The notes: generated by a model not told the origin, from the sequence alone. 64,000 bases of DNA from Paenibacillus sp. PCH8 (GCF_002968835.1 NZ_PKQK01000001.1:248001-312000); one strand, 5' to 3'; positions 17,737 through 26,287 are shown, counted from the stretch's first letter. Numbers and translations: made by a program.

Positions 17737-18735
17737 TCAGAATCTTCCGCTTCCAATCCCCTTCCCAAATGGCTTGGAATTTGCTGCCATGGCTTCATCC
17801 AGCCTTGCTCTTAATGCACTCATCCATTCCGGCTCATGTAAAAATTGCTCTGCAGTTGAACGAAGCACACGTACATATCCGTACAAGTTGGCAAAACGTC
17901 GACAAACCGGGAACATGTTTTCCATGTTATAGCGTTCTCCTGCCTCGGACCAGTACCCGTTCAAGAACATCCTTTTCTTCTGCTCCCATTGCTCCGGTTG
18001 AATCTCCTCACGCAGACTGTCCAGACTCTGCTCCACATCCATTGCATACCAGTGGTACATGGCGTCATCAAAATCAATGACATAACAAGACTGGCTCTTT
18101 GCATCATAGAAGACATTATCCAGCTCAAAATCGTAGTGGATGAGTCCGAAATTCTGCACTGTCATCGGCCAAGTCGCAAAATACGTTCGGAGAAACTCCA
18201 CCTCGTTCTGGGCAGACGTCTCTGTCGGAAAGTCCTTCAGCACCTCTTGCATCCAACTTAAAACATCCGTATACGTCCAGCGTTTGCCCTTCTCCGATGT
18301 GAATGCTTTTGATAAATGATGCAGCTGGCCCAGTGCCTGACCATAGCTGTATACGATGGAATCATCCAGATCCAGGGTACCCAGCTGCGCTCCAGGTACC
18401 CGCTTGAATACGGAGGCATAATACGTTCCCCATGGCGTATGTGCCTTCATAAGTTCTGTTCCTGCGTTGGATGGCACAGCTTCCATAGCTCCATATTGAT
18501 TGGCTTGAAGGTACCGGAGAAACTCCAGCTCCGCGCCAAGATTAATTGAATTCTTTTCCTCTACCGGGGCAAAACGAAGCAATCGAACTTCACCCTGATC
18601 GCGAAATGGATATATGGCATTGGAAGATATGCGATAGAACTGAAACATATCCAGTGATTCTGTATCATAATTCCAGTTCTTCAGGATCATCTCGGCAAGG
18701 TCCGTATTTTGAAATAAATATTTTAATTTTAACAT
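17737..18735 (-). CDS. Aminoglycoside phosphotransferase-fold kinase
   Basis: A 332-residue protein of the APH/choline kinase-like family. The catalytic loop HYDFELDN lies near residue 197 (the usual HxDxxxxN), and the metal-binding DFDD lies near 219. Upstream, the LLRFAPVEEK segment fits the nucleotide-binding lysine strand. Such kinases transfer phosphate from ATP to small hydroxylated or amino compounds; family members include antibiotic kinases and metabolic or protein kinases, so a resistance role cannot be read from sequence. It sits just upstream of the NRPS operon on the same strand, but a terminator lies between them, so it is probably a neighbour and not a biosynthetic gene. The start has AAGGAG upstream. 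Confidence 0.8.
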   Translation of the reverse strand: MLKLKYLFQNTDLAEMILKNWNYDTESLDMFQFYRISSNAIYPFRDQGEVRLLRFAPVEEKNSINLGAELEFLRYLQANQYGAMEAVPSNAGTELMKAHTPWGTYYASVFKRVPGAQLGTLDLDDSIVYSYGQALGQLHHLSKAFTSEKGKRWTYTDVLSWMQEVLKDFPTETSAQNEVEFLRTYFATWPMTVQNFGLIHYDFELDNVFYDAKSQSCYVIDFDDAMYHWYAMDVEQSLDSLREEIQPEQWEQKKRMFLNGYWSEAGERYNMENMFPVCRRFANLYGYVRVLRSTAEQFLHEPEWMSALRARLDEAMAANSKPFGKGIGSGRF

Positions 18736-18805
18736 GGGCAGTTCTCCTTCTTAATCATGTAATGGGCTTTCTTGTGAGTGTACATATACCTATTTTGGCG
18801 CGCAA

Positions 18806-18832
18806 AAAGCCGCAGGTTATTCCTGCGGCTTT
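18806..18832. terminator. Bidirectional terminator-like hairpin
   Basis: AAAGCCGCAGG and CCTGCGGCTTT form a perfect 11-bp stem with a 5-nt loop. A-runs lie on the left and TTT plus A-run on the right. It lies in the 414-bp gap between the phosphotransferase gene and the lipoprotein gene, both on the minus strand, and probably ends the transcript that comes from the lipoprotein side. Confidence 0.7.
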
Positions 18833-18936
18833 GAAAAAATTCTGAATGTATGAGAAATTCACAAATTTGCACAAGCAAATAAGCCTCGCATACGCCAGAA
18901 AAAATGAGCAGTGATATCCCTATATATCGGCAGAGT

Positions 18937-19035
18937 TCAGAACGGAATGGATAAACAAAACGTGCTTTGCCCTACGCCTGATAATCCGCCGGAATTATTC
19001 AGTTCATTCTTACCTTCATTGTAGTAATAGTACAT
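18937..19035 (-). CDS. Possible 32-residue peptide
   Basis: A short frame starts MYYYYNEG, continues through NNSGGLSGVG and ends LSIPF before TGA. The tyrosine run and Gly/Ser centre look less random than most short frames, and it sits downstream of the lipoprotein gene on the same strand. Its ribosome-binding site is weak (GGCGG about 11 nt upstream). A second frame with a better GGGAG site begins at the overlapping ATG at 19057 and codes for only 19 residues. Either, both or neither may be translated; I recognise no homologue. Confidence 0.2.
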   Translation of the reverse strand: MYYYYNEGKNELNNSGGLSGVGQSTFCLSIPF

Positions 19036-19149
19036 ACCATCTTAGACCGCCGTTTCATGACGCTCACTCCCTTCGATAAACCAGTTATTTCCATGATACT
19101 CCATAAAATAAATGTAAGCAATTACAATATGATGATGTTCAATCATCGT

Positions 19150-19737
19150 TTACTGCAATACTACTATCCGTTCAACCGTCTTGGTGTTGTCTTTGTACCA
19201 AACCATGACAATGTCTTCTTTCTTCAGATCAGACCATTGCATAGACGAATTCGCGTTGGCACTGGAGTTGCCAGGAATATCCATCCCCATGACTTCCATG
19301 ATGACTGCATCTTCGGGGATGGTCAATTTCACTTCGACTCCCGTATCCGTCATCTCCATGCTTCTACTCGGAGAATTCCCCTGCTGCGTTTGGTTACTGG
19401 CACTTGCGGATGCATTCGTCTGCATTTCAAGCAATGCAACCGTGATTGTGGTTCCATTCAGGGAGATCACTCTGCCTGTCATGTCGGCAGTCATCCCCTG
19501 CATCATGTCCGGACTGCCTGTTCGGTCATTCATGCCCGTGCCACCCCTTTCGCCTCTAGGTGTTCCTCCGTTGATCCCCAGGCCACCACCATTTGGCATG
19601 CCGCCACCATTCATACCTTGCGCAGAGCCAGTGTTGGTAATGTTCTGGGCGGTAATGACATCGCAGCCCGCAAGCATAACCGAGCATCCCAGCAGCAGGA
19701 CCAGCGTAACCGATGTGAACTCAATATTTTTTTGCAT
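19150..19737 (-). CDS. Glycine/methionine-rich lipoprotein
   Basis: A 195-residue exported protein. A hydrophobic signal ends in a lipobox (VMLAGC), so it should be cleaved and lipid-anchored at the outer face of the membrane. After the cysteine comes a low-complexity stretch of about 50 residues dominated by Gly, Met and Asn (GMNGGGMPNGGGLGINGG). A compact C-terminal domain follows (MTGRVISLNGTTITVALLEMQ, VEVKLTIPEDAVIMEVMG, DLKKEDIVMVWY), which looks like a small beta-barrel. I do not know its function. It lies 22 nt after the GT39-like gene, so the two are probably co-transcribed, and both carry Gly-rich insertions. Confidence 0.7.
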   Translation of the reverse strand: MQKNIEFTSVTLVLLLGCSVMLAGCDVITAQNITNTGSAQGMNGGGMPNGGGLGINGGTPRGERGGTGMNDRTGSPDMMQGMTADMTGRVISLNGTTITVALLEMQTNASASASNQTQQGNSPSRSMEMTDTGVEVKLTIPEDAVIMEVMGMDIPGNSSANANSSMQWSDLKKEDIVMVWYKDNTKTVERIVVLQ

Positions 19738-19759
19738 ATGATCACCATTTTCTCAGGGA

Positions 19760-21331
19760 TTATCTCTTCAAGGTACCTTTACGGTGGAATATGAAATCAT
19801 ACGTATCTTTGAACCCCATATAGGACAGCACGATCAGCAGTGGATACACAGGGTAGATGTATCTGGACTTAATCTCCCACAGGATATAAAATCCGATGAA
19901 TCCGAGAATGACCAGAATCAATGAAACTTCATCATACCGCTGACGACGAACTCCATTCACCAAGCGGATGAAAATAAAGCAGTACATCAAGAAATTCATC
20001 ACATATACGATCCAGAGTAAGTCCGTCCGGTAAACGGAGTCCCCCTGAAACAGATCTGTTACCGCATTGGTATAACTGTAGGAGCCAGCGATTCCGCCTC
20101 CGCCTCCCCTTCCTCTTCCTGTACCCGAGTTACTTTCATTGCCGATTCCATATCGGTCCATTTGGTATGTTCCCTCAGTCCAGGTCCATATGATCTTTTT
20201 GTAATACATCTGCACCAAGTCACGGGCACTTGCTTCTGATAGCTTGCTGCTAATCTTTTGTTTGAACAATTCTGTGCTATCTGCCTTATTGTGGCCTGCC
20301 TGTCTCTGATAGATCTGATAGCTCTCCATATTGTCCCAGAACCCAAAGCGCTCCAGATTAATCCCCATGTTCAGCCACATATAGACGGGTGCCGCATTCT
20401 CACCAACAGGTTCGTTTACTGCACCCGTGGATTGTAGAGCCGCATTCTGAGTCCAGTTTGGTACATTAAATAACATAGCCAGTACACCAATAGAAATGAT
20501 GACTTTCTTAACACCGATGCTCCGCATATTTAGCAGGATATAGAGAATAGCGGCAATCAACACAATCACGCCGATGCTTCGGAAGTAGTTGCCTATCGCC
20601 AGGAAAATCGCGGCCAACATGATTGCTTTCCATGACTTCTCACGTACGAACCGAATCAAAAAGTATAGACAAGACGTCAGAAATGCGGTGGCAATCACAT
20701 CGTTATAGATCAGGTTGTTCAGGAACAAAGAAGGCAGGTACGTTGCTGCAAAGATCAATACACCGTAATCACGTTCGGTGGACTTGTAATTCATCTGTTT
20801 ATAGATGAGATAGATCATGAACGTGGTTACCGTTGAAAACAAAATATTAAATAGTTTGATGACCAGATAATTGTCCGGAAACAGGTACAGCAAGGTCTGT
20901 AAATACAACACAATGGAGTAGTTGAACGGAAACATGTGCAGATAACCACCCGTTTCAAACGAGGAGTAGTCTTGGTTATAGAGCATGTTCATCGCAATCG
21001 AGAGAACGGTCTGAGAATCATCCGTTGGTACTCTCGGAAATACGAAGATGATGATGACCTGAATTGCCAGCGAACATAACAGCACGACAGGAATAATAAC
21101 CTTCGGGCTGTACTTGTTCAGCTTCATACAGAGAGCATATAAACCGACACCTGAACCAAGCAACAATAGAATCAGCGGGAGAAAAACACTCCATTGCTGC
21201 ATGTCCAGGATAGGGTTGTCTCCATACAAGGCATAGTTGTACTGCGCTCGAAGAAACAAGGATGAAGCGATAAACAATGCAATCAACCCGAGCAGGATGA
21301 GATATAGCGATTTATGCAGCATCTTAGACAT
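19760..21331 (-). CDS. GT39-like multi-spanning membrane glycosyltransferase
   Basis: A 523-residue integral membrane protein with about ten hydrophobic helices. The first helix (LILLGLIALFIASSLFL), the acidic loop VPTDDSQTVLSIAMNMLYNQDYSSFETGGYLHMFPFNYSIVLYL and the helix pattern match the PMT/GT39 and ArnT-like class, which moves a sugar from a polyprenyl-phosphate donor to a protein or cell-wall acceptor on the outer face. An unusual Gly/Arg-rich stretch (SGTGRGRGGGGGIAGS) interrupts the large C-terminal loop. The start at 21331 (MSKMLHK) is chosen because AAAAGGAG lies 7 nt upstream; an in-frame ATG at 21418 has no such site. It is transcribed with the downstream lipoprotein gene. Confidence 0.7.
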   Translation of the reverse strand: MSKMLHKSLYLILLGLIALFIASSLFLRAQYNYALYGDNPILDMQQWSVFLPLILLLLGSGVGLYALCMKLNKYSPKVIIPVVLLCSLAIQVIIIFVFPRVPTDDSQTVLSIAMNMLYNQDYSSFETGGYLHMFPFNYSIVLYLQTLLYLFPDNYLVIKLFNILFSTVTTFMIYLIYKQMNYKSTERDYGVLIFAATYLPSLFLNNLIYNDVIATAFLTSCLYFLIRFVREKSWKAIMLAAIFLAIGNYFRSIGVIVLIAAILYILLNMRSIGVKKVIISIGVLAMLFNVPNWTQNAALQSTGAVNEPVGENAAPVYMWLNMGINLERFGFWDNMESYQIYQRQAGHNKADSTELFKQKISSKLSEASARDLVQMYYKKIIWTWTEGTYQMDRYGIGNESNSGTGRGRGGGGGIAGSYSYTNAVTDLFQGDSVYRTDLLWIVYVMNFLMYCFIFIRLVNGVRRQRYDEVSLILVILGFIGFYILWEIKSRYIYPVYPLLIVLSYMGFKDTYDFIFHRKGTLKR

Positions 21332-21445
21332 GCCAAAACTCCTTTTCGAATACAGGATTCCGTGAGTATTATAAGGGCTCTGGCTGAAAAATCGCTGAAT
21401 ACCATATAACAAATTCATTCAAGCGACTAACTAATAATCCCTTTA

Positions 21446-21474
21446 TTGTCGATAAACTACATTGGATACATAAT
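21446..21474 (+). promoter_or_regulatory. SigA-type promoter of the CAP-domain gene
   Basis: TTGTCG at 21446-21451, a 17-nt spacer and CATAAT at 21469-21474 fit a vegetative promoter about 30 nt before the start codon. It faces away from the GT39-like gene in the 175-bp divergent gap. Confidence 0.5.
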
Positions 21475-21506
21475 ATTAATACTTTATAACCAGAAGGAGA
21501 TGGAAC

Positions 21507-22943
21507 ATGTTTATTCAGAATCAGAAAAGGTACATCCGCTCGTTATTGGCTATTCCTCTGGCCGGTATGTTGGTTATGCTGCTTGGAACGCAGCAAATCT
21601 CTGCAGCACCTGTCGACAGTCTGTTGCCTGAGCGAAGCGAGCAAGAGATCAACTACAAATGGATGCAATGGATGAGCGACAAAGATCAGCCCGTTACGTT
21701 TCAACAACAGCCTTCCACTCATGCGCCTTACATGGCTGGCGTAGTAAGTGATACATCGCTGGAACAAGCTCTGCGTGCAGCCAACTTCTACCGTTATCTC
21801 TCCGGTCTGGATGGAGATCTTGTGCTGGACCCTGCGCTTAATCGTCAGGCTCAACACGGTGCAGTTGTTGTTGCCACCGGAGAATTGACCCATTTCCCGG
21901 CTCGACCCGCAGACATGGCGAAGGACTTTTTTGATCTGGGTGCGAAGTCCACTTCAAGCTCCAACCTGTACGCTTCCTATACTGCTACAGGGAATCTGGC
22001 CGTCAAAAGTGTTGAAGCTTACATGGACGACTCGGACGCAAGCAACATCGCTGTGCTGGGTCACCGCCGCTGGATTTTGAGTCCTCAACTGAAGAAGGTC
22101 GGCTTCGGCGTTGCATCACGCGACAACATAAACTATGCGAGTCATTTCAGCACCATGCAGGTTATGGATACCAGCCGCTCAGGAAAACTCAATTATAATT
22201 ACAACTCGTACCCCAACAACGGGGCATTCCCTGTCGAGGCATTCCATGTTTCACAAGCCTGGTCTGCACAGCTGAATCCGGACGTGTTCGCGAAGCCTTC
22301 CAATACCGAAGTACAGGTGGAGATTATTCGTACAACCGATCAGAAGACTTGGGTATTGGGAGCAAAAAATGCGAACGGCAGCGACCCATCCAAATCATTT
22401 TTCAACGTCAATTCCGATGGTTACGGATATAACTACGCTGTCATTTTCCGCCCGGATAACTTGAAATCCCTGAAGGCAGGTGACACGTTCGACGTGCGGA
22501 TTACCGGTCTGAAGAAGAAGGACGGATCCAAAGCAGAAATTTCGTATCAGACACGATTCTTCTCGGTTAGCCCTTCTTCTCAAGAGCCTGTGCCCGATCC
22601 GCAGGACCCTGGGACAGAACCGCAAGAACCGGATACCGGGAACGAAAATTACCCGGATAATCATCTGGTTCAGTTCGAATATACAGCGGATCGTACACTG
22701 AACGTACGTGGAACACTCACGGCTTATGCGGGCCAAACGTTCTCTTTCCAGATTCATGGCCCTTCACCTGAAGAAAAACATATTCGCACTGAAACGGTAA
22801 AGCTGGACGCTAACGGTCGGTTCAGCCTATCGCTTCGTAATCTGGGCGTGTCCGATCTGACCATCTACTTACAAGTAGACCCTAGCTTTATGTACTACAT
22901 CCCTACAGCAAGTAATTCAGATATCACGTATTACTTCGAATAG
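21507..22943 (+). CDS. Secreted CAP-domain (SCP/PR1-like) protein
   Basis: A 478-residue exported protein. A signal peptide (basic start, hydrophobic core, likely cleavage after ISAA) precedes a CAP domain. That domain shows EQALRAANFYRYLSGL, LNRQAQHGAVVVA, the GELTHFPARP segment that carries one active-cleft histidine, and VLGHRRWILSPQLKKVGFG, the typical CAP signature. Bacterial CAP proteins occur on the cell surface or in spores, and their biochemical role is mostly unknown. A Pro/Asp/Glu-rich linker (QEPVPDPQDPGTEPQEPDTG) joins a C-terminal beta domain of about 90 residues that resembles a bacterial Ig-like or carbohydrate-binding module. AGAAGGAG precedes the start. A strong terminator follows at 23012-23047. 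Confidence 0.85.
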   Translation: MFIQNQKRYIRSLLAIPLAGMLVMLLGTQQISAAPVDSLLPERSEQEINYKWMQWMSDKDQPVTFQQQPSTHAPYMAGVVSDTSLEQALRAANFYRYLSGLDGDLVLDPALNRQAQHGAVVVATGELTHFPARPADMAKDFFDLGAKSTSSSNLYASYTATGNLAVKSVEAYMDDSDASNIAVLGHRRWILSPQLKKVGFGVASRDNINYASHFSTMQVMDTSRSGKLNYNYNSYPNNGAFPVEAFHVSQAWSAQLNPDVFAKPSNTEVQVEIIRTTDQKTWVLGAKNANGSDPSKSFFNVNSDGYGYNYAVIFRPDNLKSLKAGDTFDVRITGLKKKDGSKAEISYQTRFFSVSPSSQEPVPDPQDPGTEPQEPDTGNENYPDNHLVQFEYTADRTLNVRGTLTAYAGQTFSFQIHGPSPEEKHIRTETVKLDANGRFSLSLRNLGVSDLTIYLQVDPSFMYYIPTASNSDITYYFE

Positions 22944-23011
22944 AAACGAAGCATGAGAATAGGAATACACTACAGTAAAACGACGTAACGACCGCAGTAA
23001 AACCCAAAAAT

Positions 23012-23047
23012 AAAAACAGTCGGAATGCAAGCATCCGACTGTTTTTT
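23012..23047. terminator. Bidirectional terminator between convergent genes
   Basis: AAAACAGTCGGA pairs with TCCGACTGTTTT around a 9-nt loop, with A-runs before and T-runs after. It serves both the CAP gene and the converging DUF1801 gene. Confidence 0.85.
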
Positions 23048-23086
23048 GGTTTATGATATGAGCTTTTCGTATGATACGAGATCTGT

Positions 23087-23485
23087 TTACTTCGTTGCTC
23101 CCTTTTTGCGTTTCTTTTCCAGCGCGATTTCCACATTTTCTTTCACCCGATACTCCACAATCCGGCGAATTAGATCCTTAGGCAATGGCTGATCCAGTGG
23201 AAACTGGACTGATCCCTTTGCCCCTTTGTACTTGGAGAGTTCCTCCTTGAACGCCAGAATTCCACTGGGAGCAGGGTAAAACCCAATATGATGCTGGTAC
23301 GCGGCAAAATGAACCAGATTCCCATGCTGTGCATACGTGGGCATCTTGTAACTGATCTTCTCTTCGGCCTGTGGGGCCGATTCCCGAATAATCTGTCTTA
23401 ATGTTTGCAATCTTACCTGAACATCGGGTGCACACGCCGAGATATATTCATCGACCAGCACAGAGTAATGGTTACTCTCAGCCAT
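23087..23485 (-). CDS. DUF1801 (YdhG-like) family protein
   Basis: A 132-residue cytoplasmic protein. The DEYISACAPDVQVRLQTLRQIIRESAPQAEEKISYKMPTY opening, the following HGNLVHFAAYQHHIGFYP segment, and the GSVQFPLDQPLPKDLIRRIVEYRVKEN end are typical of the DUF1801/YdhG fold, a small frataxin-like domain of uncertain role that is sometimes linked to iron. It ends in a lysine-rich tail. The start at 23485 is chosen from two adjacent ATGs because AAGGAG lies 6 nt before it; the longer frame up to 23584 has no ribosome-binding site. It is monocistronic. Confidence 0.75.
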   Translation of the reverse strand: MAESNHYSVLVDEYISACAPDVQVRLQTLRQIIRESAPQAEEKISYKMPTYAQHGNLVHFAAYQHHIGFYPAPSGILAFKEELSKYKGAKGSVQFPLDQPLPKDLIRRIVEYRVKENVEIALEKKRKKGATK

Positions 23486-23602
23486 CATGGACTCCTTCCA
23501 CCACAGATACAGAAATAGATTCGTGGTACGGGTATATTTGCTTTTATTGTACTCCAAATGTACTAGCGGAACAGCTATTTTCATACGACTTGAATATTAA
23601 AT

Positions 23603-23650
23603 TTGATTTTGATGGCATATAAGACTTATAATACGTTTAAACAATTAAAC
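23603..23650 (+). promoter_or_regulatory. Promoter with operator for the ArsR-family gene
   Basis: TTGATT (23603-23608), an 18-nt spacer and TATAAT (23627-23632) form a promoter. Just after it lies GTTTAAACAATTAAAC (23635-23650), an inverted repeat GTTTAA-4-TTAAAC that would cover the transcription start. Its reverse complement matches the site at 24036-24051 at 15 of 16 positions, which suggests autorepression. Confidence 0.7.
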
Positions 23651-23668
23651 ATTATAACGGAGTGAGCC

Positions 23669-23989
23669 ATGAACGATTCGATAGGTAACCAAAAAGTCAT
23701 TAACATCTTCGAAAATCTAAGCCCTTATCTTCAAGGTCTGGGAGATCCCGTTCGCCAGCGGATCATATCGCTGCTCATCGATCGAGATAGCATGAACGTA
23801 TCTCAGATTGCAGAGCATGTCCCCATGTCACGCCCTACGGTCTCTCATCACTTGAAAATATTGCGTCAATCCGGGCTGCTATCGGTTCAGAAAAAGGGTA
23901 CGGAGATGTATTACAAGCTGGAGTTCAACGATGCGATCGAATTACTTAAACAGCTCGTTCATCTCGTAGAAGTGGAATGTCGGAGCTAG
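23669..23989 (+). CDS. ArsR-family winged-helix repressor
   Basis: A 106-residue DNA-binding protein. The core LGDPVRQRIISLLIDRDSMNVSQIAEHVPMSRPTVSHHLKILRQSGLLSVQKKGTEMYYKL is a textbook ArsR winged helix: recognition helix with TVSHHLKIL, then a beta-wing ending MYYKL. The metal-binding cysteines of ArsR or SmtB are absent (one Cys, near the C-terminus), so it probably senses something other than arsenic or zinc. GGAG precedes the start. The same 6-4-6 inverted repeat lies in front of this gene and of the next gene, so it very likely represses itself and the NAD(P)-binding enzyme downstream. Confidence 0.9.
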   Translation: MNDSIGNQKVINIFENLSPYLQGLGDPVRQRIISLLIDRDSMNVSQIAEHVPMSRPTVSHHLKILRQSGLLSVQKKGTEMYYKLEFNDAIELLKQLVHLVEVECRS

Positions 23990-24035
23990 CGCATACCGTG
24001 CTGGTGAACCGCATTCCTTTTCTTCACACTATTAC

Positions 24036-24051
24036 GTTCAATTGTTTAAAC
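24036..24051 (+). promoter_or_regulatory. Second operator of the ArsR-family repressor
   Basis: GTTCAATTGTTTAAAC is an inverted repeat (GTTCAA-TTGT-TTAAAC) that lies between the repressor gene and the enzyme gene. It matches the repressor's own operator in the opposite orientation, including the flanking AC before and ATA after. Confidence 0.65.
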
Positions 24052-24088
24052 ATATAAGTACATAAACATATCAACGGAGGTTCATCAC

Positions 24089-25171
24089 ATGATTAGAAAA
24101 AGAGTTCTTATCGCTGGAGGCTATGGTGCTGTAGGGGCACAGATTGCCCGCATTTTGCATGACAGGCATCCTGATCTGGAATTGGTGCTGGGAGGGCGTT
24201 CTGCGGGTAAAGCAGCACCTTTTCCATCCAACCGTGTCCACACGGTGGTTGTTGATACCCATGCAGACGATCCACTGATTCACGCAGGAGAAAATATAAC
24301 GTTAATCATTAATGCCGTGAACGATCTGGATGATCGACTGTTGGTATCCGCAGTGCGCAGGAAAATTCCGCTCATTGATATAACGCGTTGGACTGAGGTG
24401 TTCCAGCAAGCCATTCGCACGGTAGATTCCGAAGAGCTTAATGCCCCGATAGTGTTGTCTTCCGGGTGGATGGCGGGAACGGCTTCCCTCTTTGCGATGA
24501 TGCTCTCGAAATCCCTGCAACATGTTGAAGTAAACATTCATGCCCTATGGTCGCTACAGGATAAGGCAGGCCCTGATTCAGCAGCCTTTATGGATCGGAT
24601 GAGCGTTCCTTTTCATGTGACTGAATCCAATACGAGCCGACTCGTCTATCCCATGACTGATCCGGTTAAAGTACAATTTCCAAACGGGTACACGACCCCA
24701 TGTTACAGACTGGATACTCCTGATCATGTCACTTTGCCTCAAACCAGCCATATCGATTCCGCCAGCTTCCGCATTTCATTTGATAGTAAAGTATCTACCT
24801 ATGCACTCACGGGACTGGTCAAAATCGGTATATGGAAGATGATCAGTGGGGAACGATTCAAACCTTTCCGGCGGAAATTATTATATAATCCGGGAACCGG
24901 GAGCGCTCATCACTTGGTTATTCAATTGAAAGGCATGGATACGAATGGTAACGTGGTGGAACGAAAGATGACCGTATCCGATCCACTCGGGCAGACCCAT
25001 ATGACCGCGCTTGGCGCTGCGGTGCAAGCCGAAAATTTACTCCTGATGTCTACGGATGAGCCTATGGCTCCAGGCATCTATTATCCTGAGCACTTGTTCG
25101 ATCACCGAATGGACATGGATGCAGTCACTCAATTTTTCACACAATACGGTGTTCAAGTATCTTATTCCTGA
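24089..25171 (+). CDS. Saccharopine dehydrogenase-like NAD(P)-binding protein
   Basis: A 360-residue oxidoreductase-like protein. The N-terminus VLIAGGYGAVGAQIARIL is a Rossmann GxxGxxG loop, followed by ELVLGGRS, where an arginine near the second strand suggests NADP(H). INAVNDLDDRLLVSAVRRKIPLIDITRW is the usual continuation in saccharopine dehydrogenase-like and homospermidine synthase-like proteins. The C-terminal part (SASFRISFDSKVSTYALTGLVKIG, HHLVIQLKGMDTNGNVVERKMTV) forms the family's second domain. The substrate cannot be read from the sequence. Expression is probably controlled by the adjacent ArsR-family repressor through the operator at 24036-24051. ACGGAGG lies 8 nt before the start. 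Confidence 0.75.
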   Translation: MIRKRVLIAGGYGAVGAQIARILHDRHPDLELVLGGRSAGKAAPFPSNRVHTVVVDTHADDPLIHAGENITLIINAVNDLDDRLLVSAVRRKIPLIDITRWTEVFQQAIRTVDSEELNAPIVLSSGWMAGTASLFAMMLSKSLQHVEVNIHALWSLQDKAGPDSAAFMDRMSVPFHVTESNTSRLVYPMTDPVKVQFPNGYTTPCYRLDTPDHVTLPQTSHIDSASFRISFDSKVSTYALTGLVKIGIWKMISGERFKPFRRKLLYNPGTGSAHHLVIQLKGMDTNGNVVERKMTVSDPLGQTHMTALGAAVQAENLLLMSTDEPMAPGIYYPEHLFDHRMDMDAVTQFFTQYGVQVSYS

Positions 25172-25186
25172 TACCGAGACACAACA

Positions 25187-25234
25187 AAAATCCGCGAAGA
25201 CGCACACTGTAACCGTGGGACTTTCGCGGATTTT
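25187..25234. terminator. Terminator between convergent genes
   Basis: AAAATCCGCGAAG pairs with CTTTCGCGGATTTT around a loop of about 21 nt. The stem is flanked by A-runs and T-runs, so it works in both directions, and it lies between the enzyme gene and the metallopeptidase gene. Confidence 0.8.
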
Positions 25235-25287
25235 ATGGATGATAATGGAGGGATATGGCGTATCCAAGTACAAGCTTAGTCCTGAAA

Positions 25288-25950
25288 TTACAACGTCATG
25301 GCCCGGCCGTTACGCATCAAATAATCCTCTTTAGCCTTATAGTCCGGCATGATACTGCCGATTCGCCGCCAGAAGGAGCGGTCATGATTCATGTGGTGAA
25401 TATGGCACAATTCATGAATGATGACATAATCCATCACTTCCAGTGGCGCCATCGCCAGGCGATAATTGAACGTAAGCTTTTTGTCCCAACTGCAACTGCC
25501 CCACTTGGTTGGGGAATCCACGATCTCTACTGACTTGGGCTTCACTTTCAACTCCTGCTGGTAGCGACCGATGCGCTCACCGATCATGCGTTTACACTGG
25601 GCAAAATAAAATTTCTTCAGATTCGCCCGCAGCTCTTCTTCTGTAAGCCCTTCTACAGGAATTAATTCATGTAGTGCGTGCTCCTTGCCAAAAAGCAGAA
25701 ACTTCCCCCTGCCCTCATCTTCGTATTCCTTGGCTTGAGGACCATCAAGTGCCCGCTGCATCAGAACTGATTTCTTCAAAATCACATCCCCGTGCTGCTC
25801 CACAAGTTGCCGGATCATGTCTTCACTGGTACCATTGGGTGCTTTGATCGTTACCATGTAAGGCAGATCCATCGTGATGGAAACTTTCTTACGTTTACCG
25901 TATTCAATATGACATGTAATACTATGGTTCTGCATCTCTATCGTTAACAT
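25288..25950 (-). CDS. YgjP-type zinc metallopeptidase (M48/SprT-like fold)
   Basis: A 220-residue protein of the YgjP/DUF45 family. The signature WGSCSWDKKLTFNYRLAMAPLEVMDYVIIHELCHIHHMNHDRSFW contains the HExxH zinc motif (HELCH) and the third histidine in MNHDRSFW. The N-terminal half is a beta-rich domain (VSITMDLPYMVTIKAPNGTSEDMIRQLV). Members often occur near type I restriction systems or alone; no such system is here. The start is uncertain: a GTG at 25971 extends the frame, but GGAG sits 6 nt before the second of two ATGs, at 25950. The upstream end of the longer frame overlaps the edge of repeat copy 2, so the repeat may have reshaped this gene's 5' end. Confidence 0.8.
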   Translation of the reverse strand: MLTIEMQNHSITCHIEYGKRKKVSITMDLPYMVTIKAPNGTSEDMIRQLVEQHGDVILKKSVLMQRALDGPQAKEYEDEGRGKFLLFGKEHALHELIPVEGLTEEELRANLKKFYFAQCKRMIGERIGRYQQELKVKPKSVEIVDSPTKWGSCSWDKKLTFNYRLAMAPLEVMDYVIIHELCHIHHMNHDRSFWRRIGSIMPDYKAKEDYLMRNGRAMTL

Positions 25951-25965
25951 CATGCGCTCCGCTTC

Positions 25966-26148
25966 TGGCACTCCGATGACAGAACAACCTTCTGATCGCT
26001 GTTATCCCCAGATTTTTTTGATTCCTTTTTTACAAGGAAAAATCCGTGGATAAAGGCGAGGTGTATGCTTCCGAAGTAGCTTTCTTTCAGAAAGCTTTTA
26101 GCTTCGCTTCTTCAGGTTATTTCTGTCCTCTCCGTTAATGTGTAAAAG
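25966..26148. repeat. Structured intergenic repeat, copy 2
   Basis: The core hairpin is TTATCCCCAGATTTTT against AAAAATCCGTGGATAA, with TCCTT/AAGGA at the tip where copy 1 has CCCTT/AAGGG. A second hairpin AGCTTTCTTTCAGAAAGCT and the closing GGTTATTTCTGT...GTGTAAA follow. The left end runs up to the start region of the metallopeptidase gene. The rest of the gap to 26287 is AT-rich with no gene, and AATTGGAGGATTG just before 26288 is the ribosome-binding site of the acetyltransferase. Confidence 0.8.
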
Positions 26149-26287
26149 ATATATACATTCTTTCAGTCAAATCAAATTGTATACCATATCCGACTAGAAT
26201 GCATACTGTTGGGCAATATATATGTTTTTATTGTATTATTATGCATTAATATGTATTATTATTTAATCGAGAAATTGGAGGATTGAT

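Noticed and set aside
17737..18735. The phosphotransferase as part of the NRPS cluster (self-resistance)
   Set aside because: A terminator and an AT-rich promoter region separate them; proximity alone is not enough.
19057..19794. A 245-codon plus-strand frame opposite the lipoprotein gene
   Set aside because: The minus-strand frame has a signal peptide with lipobox; the plus-strand product is a His/Arg-rich artefact of the opposite strand.
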